This document shows positions 16,555-25,180 of a DNA stretch of 47,153 nt, piece by piece (the first letter of the stretch is position 1; each line of letters begins with the position of its first letter). The position numbers and the translations under genes were made by a program. The DNA comes from Anaerolineae bacterium (lineage in GTDB: Bacteria; Chloroflexota; Anaerolineae; DRVO01), in assembly GCA_013178015.1 (NCBI GenBank), contig JABLXR010000034.1:1-47153 (forward strand), given 5' to 3'. Below the pieces are notes generated by a model. The model worked only from the letters and a program-made list of their open reading frames with translations, was not told the DNA's origin and made no database searches.

Positions 16555-17322
16555 ATGGGCAAGTTGACCGCAAGTCTGGAAGCACTGGTGGAAATGTCTC
16601 GTCAGCTGGGCCACCCCGAGCGTGGCTACGTCATTCTGGGCGAGGGCAACACCGCCGCTCGAGAGGACGACGGCTCGTTCTGGGTCAAGGCGAGCGGCTA
16701 CTCGCTGCGCGAAATCGGGCCGGACGGATTCGTGCGGGTCGCCTTCGAGCCTCTGTTTGAGGCTCTCGGCCGTCCCCCAGACGACGAGCTGGCGGCCGAG
16801 ACGTTGCAGGCCGCCAAGATGGAGACGGACGCGCCCCGACCGAGTGTGGAGACTTTCCTCCATGCCATCGCCATCCGGGAGGCGGGGGCGCGCTTCGTCG
16901 GGCACACTCACCCAGTTTCGGTCAACCGGGTGCTCTGCAGCCGAATGGCCGAGGAGGCGGTCTCGGGGCGGCTGTTCCCCGACGAGGTCGTCAGTTGCGG
17001 CCCCGCTTCCCTCTACCTGCCCTACTGCGACCCTGGTGTCACCCTGGCGCAGGAGTTCCGAGCCTCCCTGGGCCGATTCCTGAAGCAGCATGGTCAGCCA
17101 CCCCGCGTGGTGCTGATCCAGAACCACGGCCTGATCGCCCTGGGCGACTCACCAGCCGAGGTGCTGGCCACTACGGCCATGGCCTGCAAAGCCTTCGACA
17201 TCCTTTGGGGCACCTATGCCCTCGGTGGGCCGCGTTTCCTTCCCCATGCCGAGGTGGACCGCATAGCAGGACGGCAGGACGAGCACTACCGCCGCCGCCT
17301 GATCAACCAACGTCAAGCATGA
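16555..17322 (+). CDS. Class II aldolase/adducin family protein
   Basis: The 255-residue product has the class II aldolase fold: EGNTAARED near residue 30 (substrate phosphate loop), VGHTHPVSVNRVL with His117 and His119 as zinc ligands, and QNHGLIALGDSPAEVL supplying the third His region near 190. Family members such as fuculose-phosphate aldolase or ribulose-phosphate epimerase act on phosphorylated ketoses. With an FGGY kinase and a sugar-phosphate isomerase in the operon, it probably cleaves a ketose-phosphate to a three-carbon unit plus an aldehyde. Substrate is not determinable. It overlaps a possible start of the next gene by ATGA. Confidence 0.82.
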   Translation: MGKLTASLEALVEMSRQLGHPERGYVILGEGNTAAREDDGSFWVKASGYSLREIGPDGFVRVAFEPLFEALGRPPDDELAAETLQAAKMETDAPRPSVETFLHAIAIREAGARFVGHTHPVSVNRVLCSRMAEEAVSGRLFPDEVVSCGPASLYLPYCDPGVTLAQEFRASLGRFLKQHGQPPRVVLIQNHGLIALGDSPAEVLATTAMACKAFDILWGTYALGGPRFLPHAEVDRIAGRQDEHYRRRLINQRQA

Positions 17323-17354
17323 CCGCCTCGATCAGCGGTGCTCAAGGAGACATG

Positions 17355-18344
17355 ATGGCCGACCGCGTCACCCTCGACATCGGAGTCAACGGGGCCTTCC
17401 TCACTCGTCGCTGGGAGGAGCCCGACAACTGGATGCGCCTCACGGCAGAGCTGGGCTACCCCTATCATGAGTTCTGCGCCGACGTCCTGGACCCATTCTT
17501 CTCTGGGGACCGCGCCTACCAAGTGGAGACCGCCCAAGCCGTGGCCGAAGCCGCCAGGCAGCAGGGCGTCATTGTGTGGGACCTCTACACCGGCGTGGCC
17601 ACCCACCGGTTTCACGGCCTCTCCCACAGCCATCCGGCAGTGCGGGCCCGGATGGCGGAATGGATCCGGCAGAGCATGGGCCTGGCACTGGCCATGGGTG
17701 CGCGGCGGGTAGGCGGGCACTGGGACGCCATCTCGGTCGAGAACCTTCAGGACGAGGTCCGCGCCCGGTCGGTAGAGGAGCGCACCATCGCCCAGTTCCG
17801 CAGCCTGGCTGCCTCTGCTGCCGAGGCCGGCCTGGCCGCCCTGTACAACGAGCAGATGTACATCCCTTCGGAACGTCCCTGGACCATCCGGGGAGCAGAG
17901 GAGTTTCTGCGGCGGGCCAACGAGGGACGGCCCGGCGTGCCCGTCTACCTGACGGTGGACGTGGGCCACCAGGCGGGCACACACTACGGGCTCTCGGGCG
18001 CGGACGTGGACTATCGAGCCTGGCTTCGGGCGATGGCGCCCTTCTGCGAAGTCGTGCATCTGCAGCAGACGACCCCAGATGCCAGCCACCACTGGCCCTT
18101 CACCGACGAGTACAACCGGCGGGGGCACATCCGCATGGACCAGGTGCTGGAAGCCATCGCCGAGGGCTTCGACAGAGCGGGCGAAAGCCCCCTGAGCCAG
18201 GTCATCTCCCCGGTTCGGCGGCAGATACTGGTGGCGGAGATCATCCCAGGGAGCACCAAGACGGAAGCCGATCTGCTGCAGGAACTGGAGATCACTGCCC
18301 GTTACCTGAGGCAATACGTGCCCGAGGGCGGTCTGACGCTCTAG
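17355..18344 (+). CDS. Sugar phosphate isomerase/epimerase (TIM-barrel, AP endonuclease 2 family)
   Basis: The start at ATG 17355 follows AAGGAG by five bases; an in-frame ATG at 17319 overlapping the aldolase stop is an alternative. The 329-residue protein has the xylose-isomerase-like barrel with conserved metal-site pieces: HRFHGLSHSHP (about 76-86), VGGHWDAIS, LYNEQMYIPSERPWTIRG (Glu near 165), VYLTVDVGHQAGTHYG (Asp-x-Gly-His near 205) and VVHLQQTTPD. Such enzymes interconvert ketoses or their phosphates using a divalent metal. In this operon it likely prepares the sugar for the kinase or aldolase. Confidence 0.78.
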   Translation: MADRVTLDIGVNGAFLTRRWEEPDNWMRLTAELGYPYHEFCADVLDPFFSGDRAYQVETAQAVAEAARQQGVIVWDLYTGVATHRFHGLSHSHPAVRARMAEWIRQSMGLALAMGARRVGGHWDAISVENLQDEVRARSVEERTIAQFRSLAASAAEAGLAALYNEQMYIPSERPWTIRGAEEFLRRANEGRPGVPVYLTVDVGHQAGTHYGLSGADVDYRAWLRAMAPFCEVVHLQQTTPDASHHWPFTDEYNRRGHIRMDQVLEAIAEGFDRAGESPLSQVISPVRRQILVAEIIPGSTKTEADLLQELEITARYLRQYVPEGGLTL

Positions 18345-18365
18345 CCGGCAAAGGAGCGGGGCGCA

Positions 18366-19868
18366 ATGAGTCTGCTGGGACTGGACATCGGGACCACCGG
18401 CTGCAAAGCCATCGTCTTCGGAGAGGATTTCCGCATCCTGGGCGCCGGCTATCGCGAGTACCCGCTTCTCCAGCCTCGGCCCGGGTGGGCCGAGCTCGAC
18501 CCGGTCGCCGTCTGGGCCAACGTAGAAGAGGCGATTCGCGAGGCTGTAGTCCAGGCAGGGAGAGCGGACCCGGTGCGCGGGGTGGCCGCGTCGGTCCAGG
18601 GAGAGGCAGCCTGCCCCGTGGACGAGCACTACCGGCCCTTAGGCAACAGCATCGTCACCTTCGATCCCCGCACCATCCCCCAGGCTCGACGCCTGGGCGA
18701 GGTGGTGGGGGCGGAGGCCGTCTATCGCCTGTCCGGTCAGCCGCTTCATCCCATGGGCACGGTGAACAAGATCGCCTGGTGGAAGGAGGAGCGCCCGGAG
18801 ACGTACGCCCGGACGCACAAGTTCCTCTGCTTCTCCGATTTCGCCCTGTCGCAGCTGGGCGTCGAGCCGGTCATGGATCCTTCCATGGCCGCCCGAACCA
18901 TGGCCTACGACATTGCCTCTAGAACTTGGTCGCCCGACGTTCTCGGCGCCTTCGGCATAGATGAGTCCATACTGCCTCGGGTGGCCGAGAGCGGCACTGC
19001 CGTGGGCGTGGTGCCGAATGCCGTGGCCGAGAGGTTGGGGTTGCCACCGGGCGTGGTGGCCTCCACAGGCGGCCACGACCAGCCCTGCGGCGCCCTTGGT
19101 GCCGGAGCGGTCTCTCCTGGCACGGCCATGTACGCCATAGGCACGGTGGAGTGTGTCACCCCGTGTCTGGACGCGTTCGTGCCGGGCTTGGGCAGCCGAG
19201 GCTTCCCCTGCTACCCTCACGTCGCTCCTAACCTGTTCGTCACGCTGGGCTTTAACTTCGGTGGCGGCTCCATACTGCGCTGGTATCGCGACCAGTTCGG
19301 CCAGGCCGAAAACAACCTGGCCCAGCAGACCGGGGCGAGTGTCTACGACCTGCTTCTCCAGCCGGTGGACACCTCTCCTGGTAGCCTGATGCTCTTGCCT
19401 CACTTCGCCGGCACCGGCACCCCCTGGCTCGACCCCGAGTCCAAAGGGGCCCTGATTGGGCTGACGCTGGGCAGCAGCAAGGCCGACGTAGTGAAGGCTA
19501 TCCTCGAAGGGACCACCTACGAGATCGCCTACAACGTGGAGGAGATGAGATCGGCAGGCGTCCCTCTGGCCGAACTCCGCGCCATCGGCGGCGGGTCTAG
19601 GTCCGCCACCTGGCTTCAAATCAAGGCAGACATACTGGGAGTGCCCCTCGCGAGACTGAGCATCTCCGAGGCCGCTTGTCTCGGGGCCGCGCTGTTGGCG
19701 GGACGGGGCGCCGGGCAGTTTGGCGATGTGGGCGCCGTCGCTTCGTCCGTGGCCGTGCCTGAGAGAGTGTTCGAGCCCGACCCCGACCGCCACGCTCGCC
19801 ACTCCGAGCGGCTAGTGCTGTACCGTCGGCTGTACCCGTCTCTGCGCGACCTGCTGCATGCTCTGTGA
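18366..19868 (+). CDS. FGGY-family carbohydrate kinase
   Basis: The 500-residue kinase opens with the phosphate-1 motif LGLDIGTTGCKAIVFGEDF and has GWAELDPVAVW, TGGHDQPCGALGAG (about 234-247, holding the catalytic Asp) and the C-terminal AIGGGSRSATWLQIKADILGVPL adenosine site, all FGGY hallmarks. Closest in pattern to xylulokinase/fuculokinase types. It transfers phosphate from ATP to a ketose or polyol. AAAGGAGCGGG precedes the ATG. It lies between the isomerase and the fused dehydrogenase, supporting one catabolic pathway. Confidence 0.88.
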   Translation: MSLLGLDIGTTGCKAIVFGEDFRILGAGYREYPLLQPRPGWAELDPVAVWANVEEAIREAVVQAGRADPVRGVAASVQGEAACPVDEHYRPLGNSIVTFDPRTIPQARRLGEVVGAEAVYRLSGQPLHPMGTVNKIAWWKEERPETYARTHKFLCFSDFALSQLGVEPVMDPSMAARTMAYDIASRTWSPDVLGAFGIDESILPRVAESGTAVGVVPNAVAERLGLPPGVVASTGGHDQPCGALGAGAVSPGTAMYAIGTVECVTPCLDAFVPGLGSRGFPCYPHVAPNLFVTLGFNFGGGSILRWYRDQFGQAENNLAQQTGASVYDLLLQPVDTSPGSLMLLPHFAGTGTPWLDPESKGALIGLTLGSSKADVVKAILEGTTYEIAYNVEEMRSAGVPLAELRAIGGGSRSATWLQIKADILGVPLARLSISEAACLGAALLAGRGAGQFGDVGAVASSVAVPERVFEPDPDRHARHSERLVLYRRLYPSLRDLLHAL

Positions 19869-19943
19869 TCGGACCTGGACCCGCACCTCGACGGGCGTCG
19901 GCAGCCCGGGCAGCAGTTCCGCCTAGCTTACTAAGGAGCCGCC

Positions 19944-22487
19944 ATGAGCGACCAACTGAACCGTTTCCGGCACGTGCGTCATCCCCTTCCCGAGGCCATG
20001 TGGACCTGGCCCCTCACGGGCGTGGGGCTAGATCACCTGGGCCATGAGCGCAAGGCCGTGACCGCGCCCATGCCCGACATAGGGCCCGACGAGCTGCTCC
20101 TGCGGGTGGACGCCGTGGGTCTCTGCTTCTCCGACACGAAGGTCATTGCCCAGGGACCAGATCACCCCAGGCTATACGGCCGGGACCTGAAATCGAACCC
20201 CGTCATTCTCGGTCACGAAGCGGCCATGACAGTGATGAGGGTGGGAAGCCGCCTGACCGGACGCTTTCACCTGGGCGAGCGCTACATCATCCAGGCTGAC
20301 ATCATCTACCGGGGGCAGGGGCTGGCCTTCGGCTACGCCCTGCCCGGCGCCATGAGGCAGTACGCCGTCGTCGGGCCGGAGGTGATCAACGGCGATGAGG
20401 GCTGCTATCTCCTCCCTCTCAACCCCGAGACGGGCTACGCCGAGGCCGCCCTCAGTGAGCCCTGGGCCTGTGTAGAACACTCCTACTCGCTGCAGTACCG
20501 TGCCGCCCTTCAGGACGGTGGCACGCTCCTCATCGCTGGCGGAAAGCCGGGTGTTGCCTACTCCTTCGAGTCCCTGGCCGCTGGCGGCAGGCCGAAACGG
20601 ATAGTCTTGGCCGGCGTCCCCCAGTCGGTGCGTTCCAGCGTTGTCGCCGCTTTCGGAAGTGAGGCCGTCTCCGAGGAGGAGACACCCCTGGAGCCGGGGA
20701 CCGTGGGGGCCCTACTGGAGGCGCACGGTGGCGGCTTCACTGATGTAGTTCTCCTGGATCCGGGCCCCGACGCAGTGGCTGCGTCCATGAAGGCACTGGC
20801 GAGGGGAGCCGCACTGGCCCTAGTGTGCACCGAGCCCCGCTCGATCATGGCCGATGTGGATGTGGGCCGGGTGCACTATGAGAACTGGGAAATCCTGGGG
20901 ACGACTAGCCTTGACGTGGCCCAGGCCTACGCTGGCGGCGTACGCACCGAGCTTAAGGCCGGCGGCAAAGCCCTCTTCATCGGTGCAGGCGGCCCCATGG
21001 GCCGGATGCACGTGCAGCGGGCCATACAGTCGGCGAGCGGTCCCTCTCTTGTGGTGGCCAGCGACACGAGCGACGAGCGGCTGGAGAGCCTGAGGACCAC
21101 GTTTGGGCCCGATGCCGAGCGCAGGAAGGTGAGCCTCGTGTGCGTCAACCCAGCCTCTCTGGGCCCAGAGCAATACGATGCCTTCCTCCGACGCCAGGCG
21201 CCAGACGGATACGACGATATTGTCCTGTTGGCGCCAGTCGCCAAGCTCATCACGACCAGCGTGCCTCACCTGGCCCATGGGGGCACGCTGAACATCTTTG
21301 CTGGCCTGGCGCGCGGTTCTATGGCAGAGGTTGACGCCTGCCTGTTCGCTACCAAAGGCATCCACTTCACCGGGTCCAGTGGCTCCTTCATAGCCGATCT
21401 GCAGGCAGTACTGGCCAAGGCCGAGCGGGGTGACCTGGCGCCTGAGCACTCAGTGGCGGCCATCGGCGGCATTCACGCCGGATGGGACGGGATGGAAGCC
21501 GTGATCAACGCCCGCTTCCCGGGCAAGATCGTTCTCTACCCCCAGATAGAGGACCTGCCCCTCACTTCACTCGCCGACCTGCATCAGGTCCTGCCCGACG
21601 TGGCCGCCAAGCTCGATGGGCAGGGTCGATGGACCAACGAGGCCGAGGAGGAGCTTCTCCGCCGGAGGCTGTCGCTTCCCGCCGGAATCACGGCTGAGTG
21701 GCGGCAACTCGTGGGTCAGAGTGCCGTGGTGACGGGGGCCGCGCAGGGCCTAGGAGAGGCCATTGCCCGCAGGCTGGCCCGCGAGGGAGCCAACGTGGTC
21801 CTGGGAGACCTGAACCTGCCCCGCGCTCAGGAGGTGGCTCAGGCCATAGAGAGGCAATACGGCACGCGGGCTCTCGCCATCCGCATGGACGTCACCGACG
21901 AGGACAGCGTGCGCGACGCACTGAGGCTGGCCGTAGCCGAGTTCGGCCGCCTCGACATCATGGTCTCAAACGCCGGCATTCTCCAGGCGTTCGACATCGC
22001 CGAGTTCCCCGCCGATGTCTGGCGCCGGGTCATTGAGGTGAACCTCACCGGTTACTTCATCTGCGCCCGAGAGGCGGCGCGCATCATGAAAGAGCAGGGG
22101 TCGGGCGTCATCCTGCAGATCAACAGCAAGTCGGGCAAGAAGGGATCCTTCCGTAACTCGGCCTACGCCTCCTCCAAGTTTGGGGGCATCGGCCTCACCC
22201 AGAGCATCGCCCTCGATCTGGCACCCTACAACATTCGCGTGAACTCCATCTGCCCCGGCAACCTGCTAGACTCGCCCCTGTGGGTGGACAGCCTGTACGA
22301 GCAGTACGCCCGGAAGTGGGGCATCACTCCTGCGGAGGTCCGGGAGAGATATCGGGCGCAAGTGCCACTGGGGCGCGGGTGCACCTACGAGGACGTCACC
22401 AACGTGCTGGTCTTCCTGGCCAGTCCCCAGGCGAGCTACATGACCGGCCAGGCCATCAACGTGACCGGCGGCCAGGAGATGCGCTAA
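19944..22487 (+). CDS. Two-domain sugar-phosphate dehydrogenase: MDR (SorE-like) fused to SDR (SrlD-like)
   Basis: An 847-residue single frame with AAGGAG before the ATG. Residues ~35-560 form a medium-chain dehydrogenase: GLCFSDTKV (zinc Cys and Asp), GHEAA (zinc His-Glu), ALSEPWACVEHSY and a nucleotide-binding GGKALFIGAGGPMG near 355. The four-cysteine structural zinc loop is absent. Its style recalls L-sorbose-1-phosphate reductase (SorE). Residues ~590-847 form a short-chain dehydrogenase: TGAAQGLG, NAG, the Ser and AYASSKFGG of the catalytic triad, then RVNSICPGNLLDSPLWVD and SYMTGQAINVTGGQEM, closely matching sorbitol-6-phosphate 2-dehydrogenase (SrlD) to the last residues. In known pathways SorE and SrlD act in sequence, so the fusion could convert one ketose phosphate to another through the alditol phosphate. 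Confidence 0.85.
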   Translation: MSDQLNRFRHVRHPLPEAMWTWPLTGVGLDHLGHERKAVTAPMPDIGPDELLLRVDAVGLCFSDTKVIAQGPDHPRLYGRDLKSNPVILGHEAAMTVMRVGSRLTGRFHLGERYIIQADIIYRGQGLAFGYALPGAMRQYAVVGPEVINGDEGCYLLPLNPETGYAEAALSEPWACVEHSYSLQYRAALQDGGTLLIAGGKPGVAYSFESLAAGGRPKRIVLAGVPQSVRSSVVAAFGSEAVSEEETPLEPGTVGALLEAHGGGFTDVVLLDPGPDAVAASMKALARGAALALVCTEPRSIMADVDVGRVHYENWEILGTTSLDVAQAYAGGVRTELKAGGKALFIGAGGPMGRMHVQRAIQSASGPSLVVASDTSDERLESLRTTFGPDAERRKVSLVCVNPASLGPEQYDAFLRRQAPDGYDDIVLLAPVAKLITTSVPHLAHGGTLNIFAGLARGSMAEVDACLFATKGIHFTGSSGSFIADLQAVLAKAERGDLAPEHSVAAIGGIHAGWDGMEAVINARFPGKIVLYPQIEDLPLTSLADLHQVLPDVAAKLDGQGRWTNEAEEELLRRRLSLPAGITAEWRQLVGQSAVVTGAAQGLGEAIARRLAREGANVVLGDLNLPRAQEVAQAIERQYGTRALAIRMDVTDEDSVRDALRLAVAEFGRLDIMVSNAGILQAFDIAEFPADVWRRVIEVNLTGYFICAREAARIMKEQGSGVILQINSKSGKKGSFRNSAYASSKFGGIGLTQSIALDLAPYNIRVNSICPGNLLDSPLWVDSLYEQYARKWGITPAEVRERYRAQVPLGRGCTYEDVTNVLVFLASPQASYMTGQAINVTGGQEMR

Positions 22488-22517
22488 GGCCCGCTCGGGC
22501 CTCAGCCGCTCCGGGGT

Positions 22518-23393
22518 TCAGCGGGCCAGGTAGATCGGGTTGCTCCAGGCCCGCCGGCCCTGTGGATCGTCCACTTCGAGACGCACGTACTTGGCTTCAG
22601 CGAGGCCGCCGAACTCGGCCTCGCTGACAGTCGTACCGGCTTCAGCGTGGACGCAGCCGCCGCGGTGCGCGTCACAGATGAAGGCGATGCGCCTGGCCTC
22701 TGACGTCCGGGCGTAAGCGCGGTTGCCGTCCACCACGAAGTCAAGTATCTCGGGGCCGGTGCTGGCATAGAAGCGCCCGGCCAGAAGCGCTTGGCGCAGT
22801 GCCGGGAGGCTGAGTTCGTCCGCTTGCACTGCCACCCAACCGCACCCGAAGTCGGCCCGGCTCCAATGAGCGTCGTCCACTGCCAGGCCCCACAGGCTTC
22901 TGCCCACGGCCAGGGCATCGTCCCAGTGGACGGCGGATAGCCCTTTGGCTATGTGCGCCTCGCAGGTGGCGTTATACACCTCGACCGCGAACACGCCGTC
23001 CACTCTCGCCACGGCCCACGAGGGCATACCGCACCAGTAGGGGTGGCAGAGTACGGCCAGACCCCCTGCTCTGGCTATGAATGAGACCACCGCTGCTGCA
23101 TCCCGGAGCTCCTCTCGGGCAGGGCAGTCGGGTACGTCGAGCCCAACGATGTGATACAAGCCTAGGTCCGAGTCGGTGCCGTCGAACTCCACTCCGGGCA
23201 CGATCAGGATTCCATCCGCCGTGAAAGGCGAAAGAGGCCTCCAGTGGTCAGTAACGGCCACGAAGTCATATCCGTGGTCTCGGTACCAGCGCACCGCGTC
23301 TTGCGGCGAGAGCTCGCCATCGGAGACAGTGGTGTGAGTGTGAAGGTTGCCCCGGAATGCCTTGGCCCCGGGGAGTAGGGTGCGCGCCTCCAT
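22518..23393 (-). CDS. PHP-domain metal-dependent phosphoesterase
   Basis: The 291-residue product starts at ATG after GGAGGAAC. The PHP metal-binding motif GNLHTHTTVSDGELSP lies at residues 15-30, followed by FVAVTDHW (about 44-51), GVEFDG, LAVLCHPYWC (about 114-123) and an Asp-rich AVDDAHW (about 170). These are the His/Asp ligands of a trinuclear site. The C-terminal ~80 residues form a small beta domain ending YVRLEVDDPQGRRAWSNPIYL, as in CehA/McbA-type PHP proteins. Substrate unknown; no signal peptide is evident. It is the last gene of the long minus-strand run and is convergent with the dehydrogenase fusion. Confidence 0.8.
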   Translation of the reverse strand: MEARTLLPGAKAFRGNLHTHTTVSDGELSPQDAVRWYRDHGYDFVAVTDHWRPLSPFTADGILIVPGVEFDGTDSDLGLYHIVGLDVPDCPAREELRDAAAVVSFIARAGGLAVLCHPYWCGMPSWAVARVDGVFAVEVYNATCEAHIAKGLSAVHWDDALAVGRSLWGLAVDDAHWSRADFGCGWVAVQADELSLPALRQALLAGRFYASTGPEILDFVVDGNRAYARTSEARRIAFICDAHRGGCVHAEAGTTVSEAEFGGLAEAKYVRLEVDDPQGRRAWSNPIYLAR

Positions 23394-23429
23394 GTTCCTC
23401 CATCCCGCGCGGTGCCCCGCGCCCGACTC

Positions 23430-24137
23430 CTACCTGGTGGTGCTCTCTGTTACGTCATCCAGCGTGCGCGCCAGAACGCGATATTGCTCAGCGCTGATGG
23501 TGCGCTTCTCGGAGCGCCTGAGAACGTCTTTCAGCGCTTTCGCGCGCACCATGGTCACGTCCGGGTTGCGGACTTCCAGATCTACCCGAGGGCTGAGGAA
23601 CACCACCAGCGGCTCCACCGGCGGAGCATCGCCCTCCAGGTTCTGCGACACCCACCGCTCCAGCGCTTCCTGCTCCCACTTCGCCTCCCTGACCGGGTTC
23701 CCAAGTGACTCCGGACTAAACAGGCGAAGCAGCCGACCCAGCGAAAATCGGCGTTCCTGCTTGCAGGACCGGCCCTCACAGATGACCTTGCCGGCAACGC
23801 TCTTCAGCACCACGGCGTACAGCGCTCGCGGCGTAAGCAGGACATGGTCGGCAGGTAGGTAGAAATTGTAGAGCCGGTAGCGATCATCCAGCCCCTTGAG
23901 AGCGTCAGCCAGCTCCTGGTCCGGCCGGGGGCGGCGCGCGAACCGGAACGCTTGCACAATCCCATACTGCGAGGCTATCACGCCCACGATGAGCAAGCCC
24001 AGGGTGTAGAACGCCCACTCCGGCCGAGTCAGCGAGATGACCAAGCCCGTCCCCAGTGCCAGCAGGCCCACGAGGTTGCTTATCTGAGCCGTCTTCGTCC
24101 GCCGCCGGATCAGGGGCTCGTTACTGATCACCCTCAT
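23430..24137 (-). CDS. Membrane protein with NERD-like nuclease-related domain
   Basis: The 235-residue product has two transmembrane segments (about 20-38 and 41-58), then a soluble domain: LADALKGLDDRYRLYNFYLPADHVLLTPRALYAVVLKSVAGKVI near 77-120 resembles the start of NERD domains (strand-loop with conserved acidic and Lys residues), and NPVREAKWEQEALERWV plus VEPLVVFLSPRVDLEV are the usual later parts. Nuclease activity is not assured, as the typical D-E-K core is weak. The ATG overlaps the plsX stop (ATGA), so it is translated with plsX. Confidence 0.6.
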   Translation of the reverse strand: MRVISNEPLIRRRTKTAQISNLVGLLALGTGLVISLTRPEWAFYTLGLLIVGVIASQYGIVQAFRFARRPRPDQELADALKGLDDRYRLYNFYLPADHVLLTPRALYAVVLKSVAGKVICEGRSCKQERRFSLGRLLRLFSPESLGNPVREAKWEQEALERWVSQNLEGDAPPVEPLVVFLSPRVDLEVRNPDVTMVRAKALKDVLRRSEKRTISAEQYRVLARTLDDVTESTTR

Positions 24138-25159
24138 GGATTCTCCTCCCGTGGGCTCTCCAGGGTACGCAGGCCATCGGCGATGGCGCCCACCAGGTCC
24201 TGGCGCGCGGCGTTAGCCCCTGCCCGGACCAGGCTGGCGATGGCGTTGGCCTGCGAGCGCCCGTGCCCCACCACCACTGCCCCCGCCACGCCCAACAGAG
24301 GAGCCCCGCCGATCTCGGTATAGTCCAGCCTGGCCAGCACCTTCCGCAGTGACGGTCGCAACAGGGCGCCGCCTATCTGGCCTCGTAGAGAAGCCTTGGC
24401 CTCTCTGCGCACCAACCCCACGATGAGGCCAGCTACTCCTTCCGCTGTCTTGATCAGCACGTTCCCGGTGAAGCCATCGGTCACCACCACATCTGCAGCC
24501 CCGGCGAACAGGTCCTTGCCCTCAACATTGCCCACGAACCGCAAGTTGCTGGCCTTCAGCAGGGGGTATGCCTCTTTGACCAGATCATTGCCCTTGCCCT
24601 CTTCCTCGCCGTTGGACATGAGCCCTACCCGGGGGGAAGCCACTCCCAGCACTCGGCTGCTGTAGACGTGGCCCATGAGCCCGAACTGCAGCAGGTCGTG
24701 GGGGCGGCACTCCGTGTTGGCCCCGATGTCTAGGAGCAGCGATTGGCCGTCCTGCGCCGGGAGGCAAGTCGCGAGAGCCGGTCGTCTGATCCCGCTGATT
24801 CGGCCCAGCTCGAATAGGGCCGCAGCGAGAGCAGCTCCGGTGTTCCCCGCGGTGACGAAGGCGTCGGCCTCGCCCCGCTTCACCAGGCGCAGGCCCACCG
24901 ACATGCTGTTGTCAGGGCGGCTTCGGACTGCCACCGCTGGCGCCTCGTCCATACCTACTTCCTGCGATGCGTGCCGAATGGTCAGCCGTCCGCTATCGCC
25001 TGAGATGCCCAGAGAAGCGGCGATCGTGGGTTCATCCCCTACCAGCACCACGTCCACATCGGGGAGGGCAGACACCGCCTGCACTGCTCCCGCCACTGCC
25101 GCTGGGACTCCGTTGTCCCCGCCCATAGCGTCCAGCACTACCCGTATACGACCGGCCAT
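24134..25159 (-). CDS. plsX: Phosphate acyltransferase PlsX
   Basis: The 341-residue protein begins IRVVLDAMGGDNGVPAAVAGAV, the PlsX signature. It continues with VLVGDEPTI, SMSVGLRLVKRGEADAFVTAGNTGAALAAALF, LLDIGANTECRPHDLLQFGLMG and VVTDGFTGNVLIKTAEG, all conserved. PlsX makes acyl-phosphate from acyl-ACP for phosphatidic acid synthesis with PlsY/PlsC. The usual rpmF or fabH/fabD neighbours are missing; instead it lies between an Fe-S flavoprotein-like gene and a NERD-like gene. Length is normal. Confidence 0.95.
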   Translation of the reverse strand: MAGRIRVVLDAMGGDNGVPAAVAGAVQAVSALPDVDVVLVGDEPTIAASLGISGDSGRLTIRHASQEVGMDEAPAVAVRSRPDNSMSVGLRLVKRGEADAFVTAGNTGAALAAALFELGRISGIRRPALATCLPAQDGQSLLLDIGANTECRPHDLLQFGLMGHVYSSRVLGVASPRVGLMSNGEEEGKGNDLVKEAYPLLKASNLRFVGNVEGKDLFAGAADVVVTDGFTGNVLIKTAEGVAGLIVGLVRREAKASLRGQIGGALLRPSLRKVLARLDYTEIGGAPLLGVAGAVVVGHGRSQANAIASLVRAGANAARQDLVGAIADGLRTLESPREENP

Positions 25160-25180
25160 ACCCCCGCCCAGGCCGCGGTG

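Noticed and set aside
17313-18629. Minus-strand 438-codon frame opposite the isomerase and kinase genes
   Set aside because: It spans two real genes in antisense, with no start site signal and no protein-family features.
22488-22527. GGCCCGCT/AGCGGGCC inverted repeat between the dehydrogenase fusion and the PHP gene as a terminator
   Set aside because: It overlaps the end of the PHP coding region and has no T-run; pairing of this kind is frequent by chance at this GC content.
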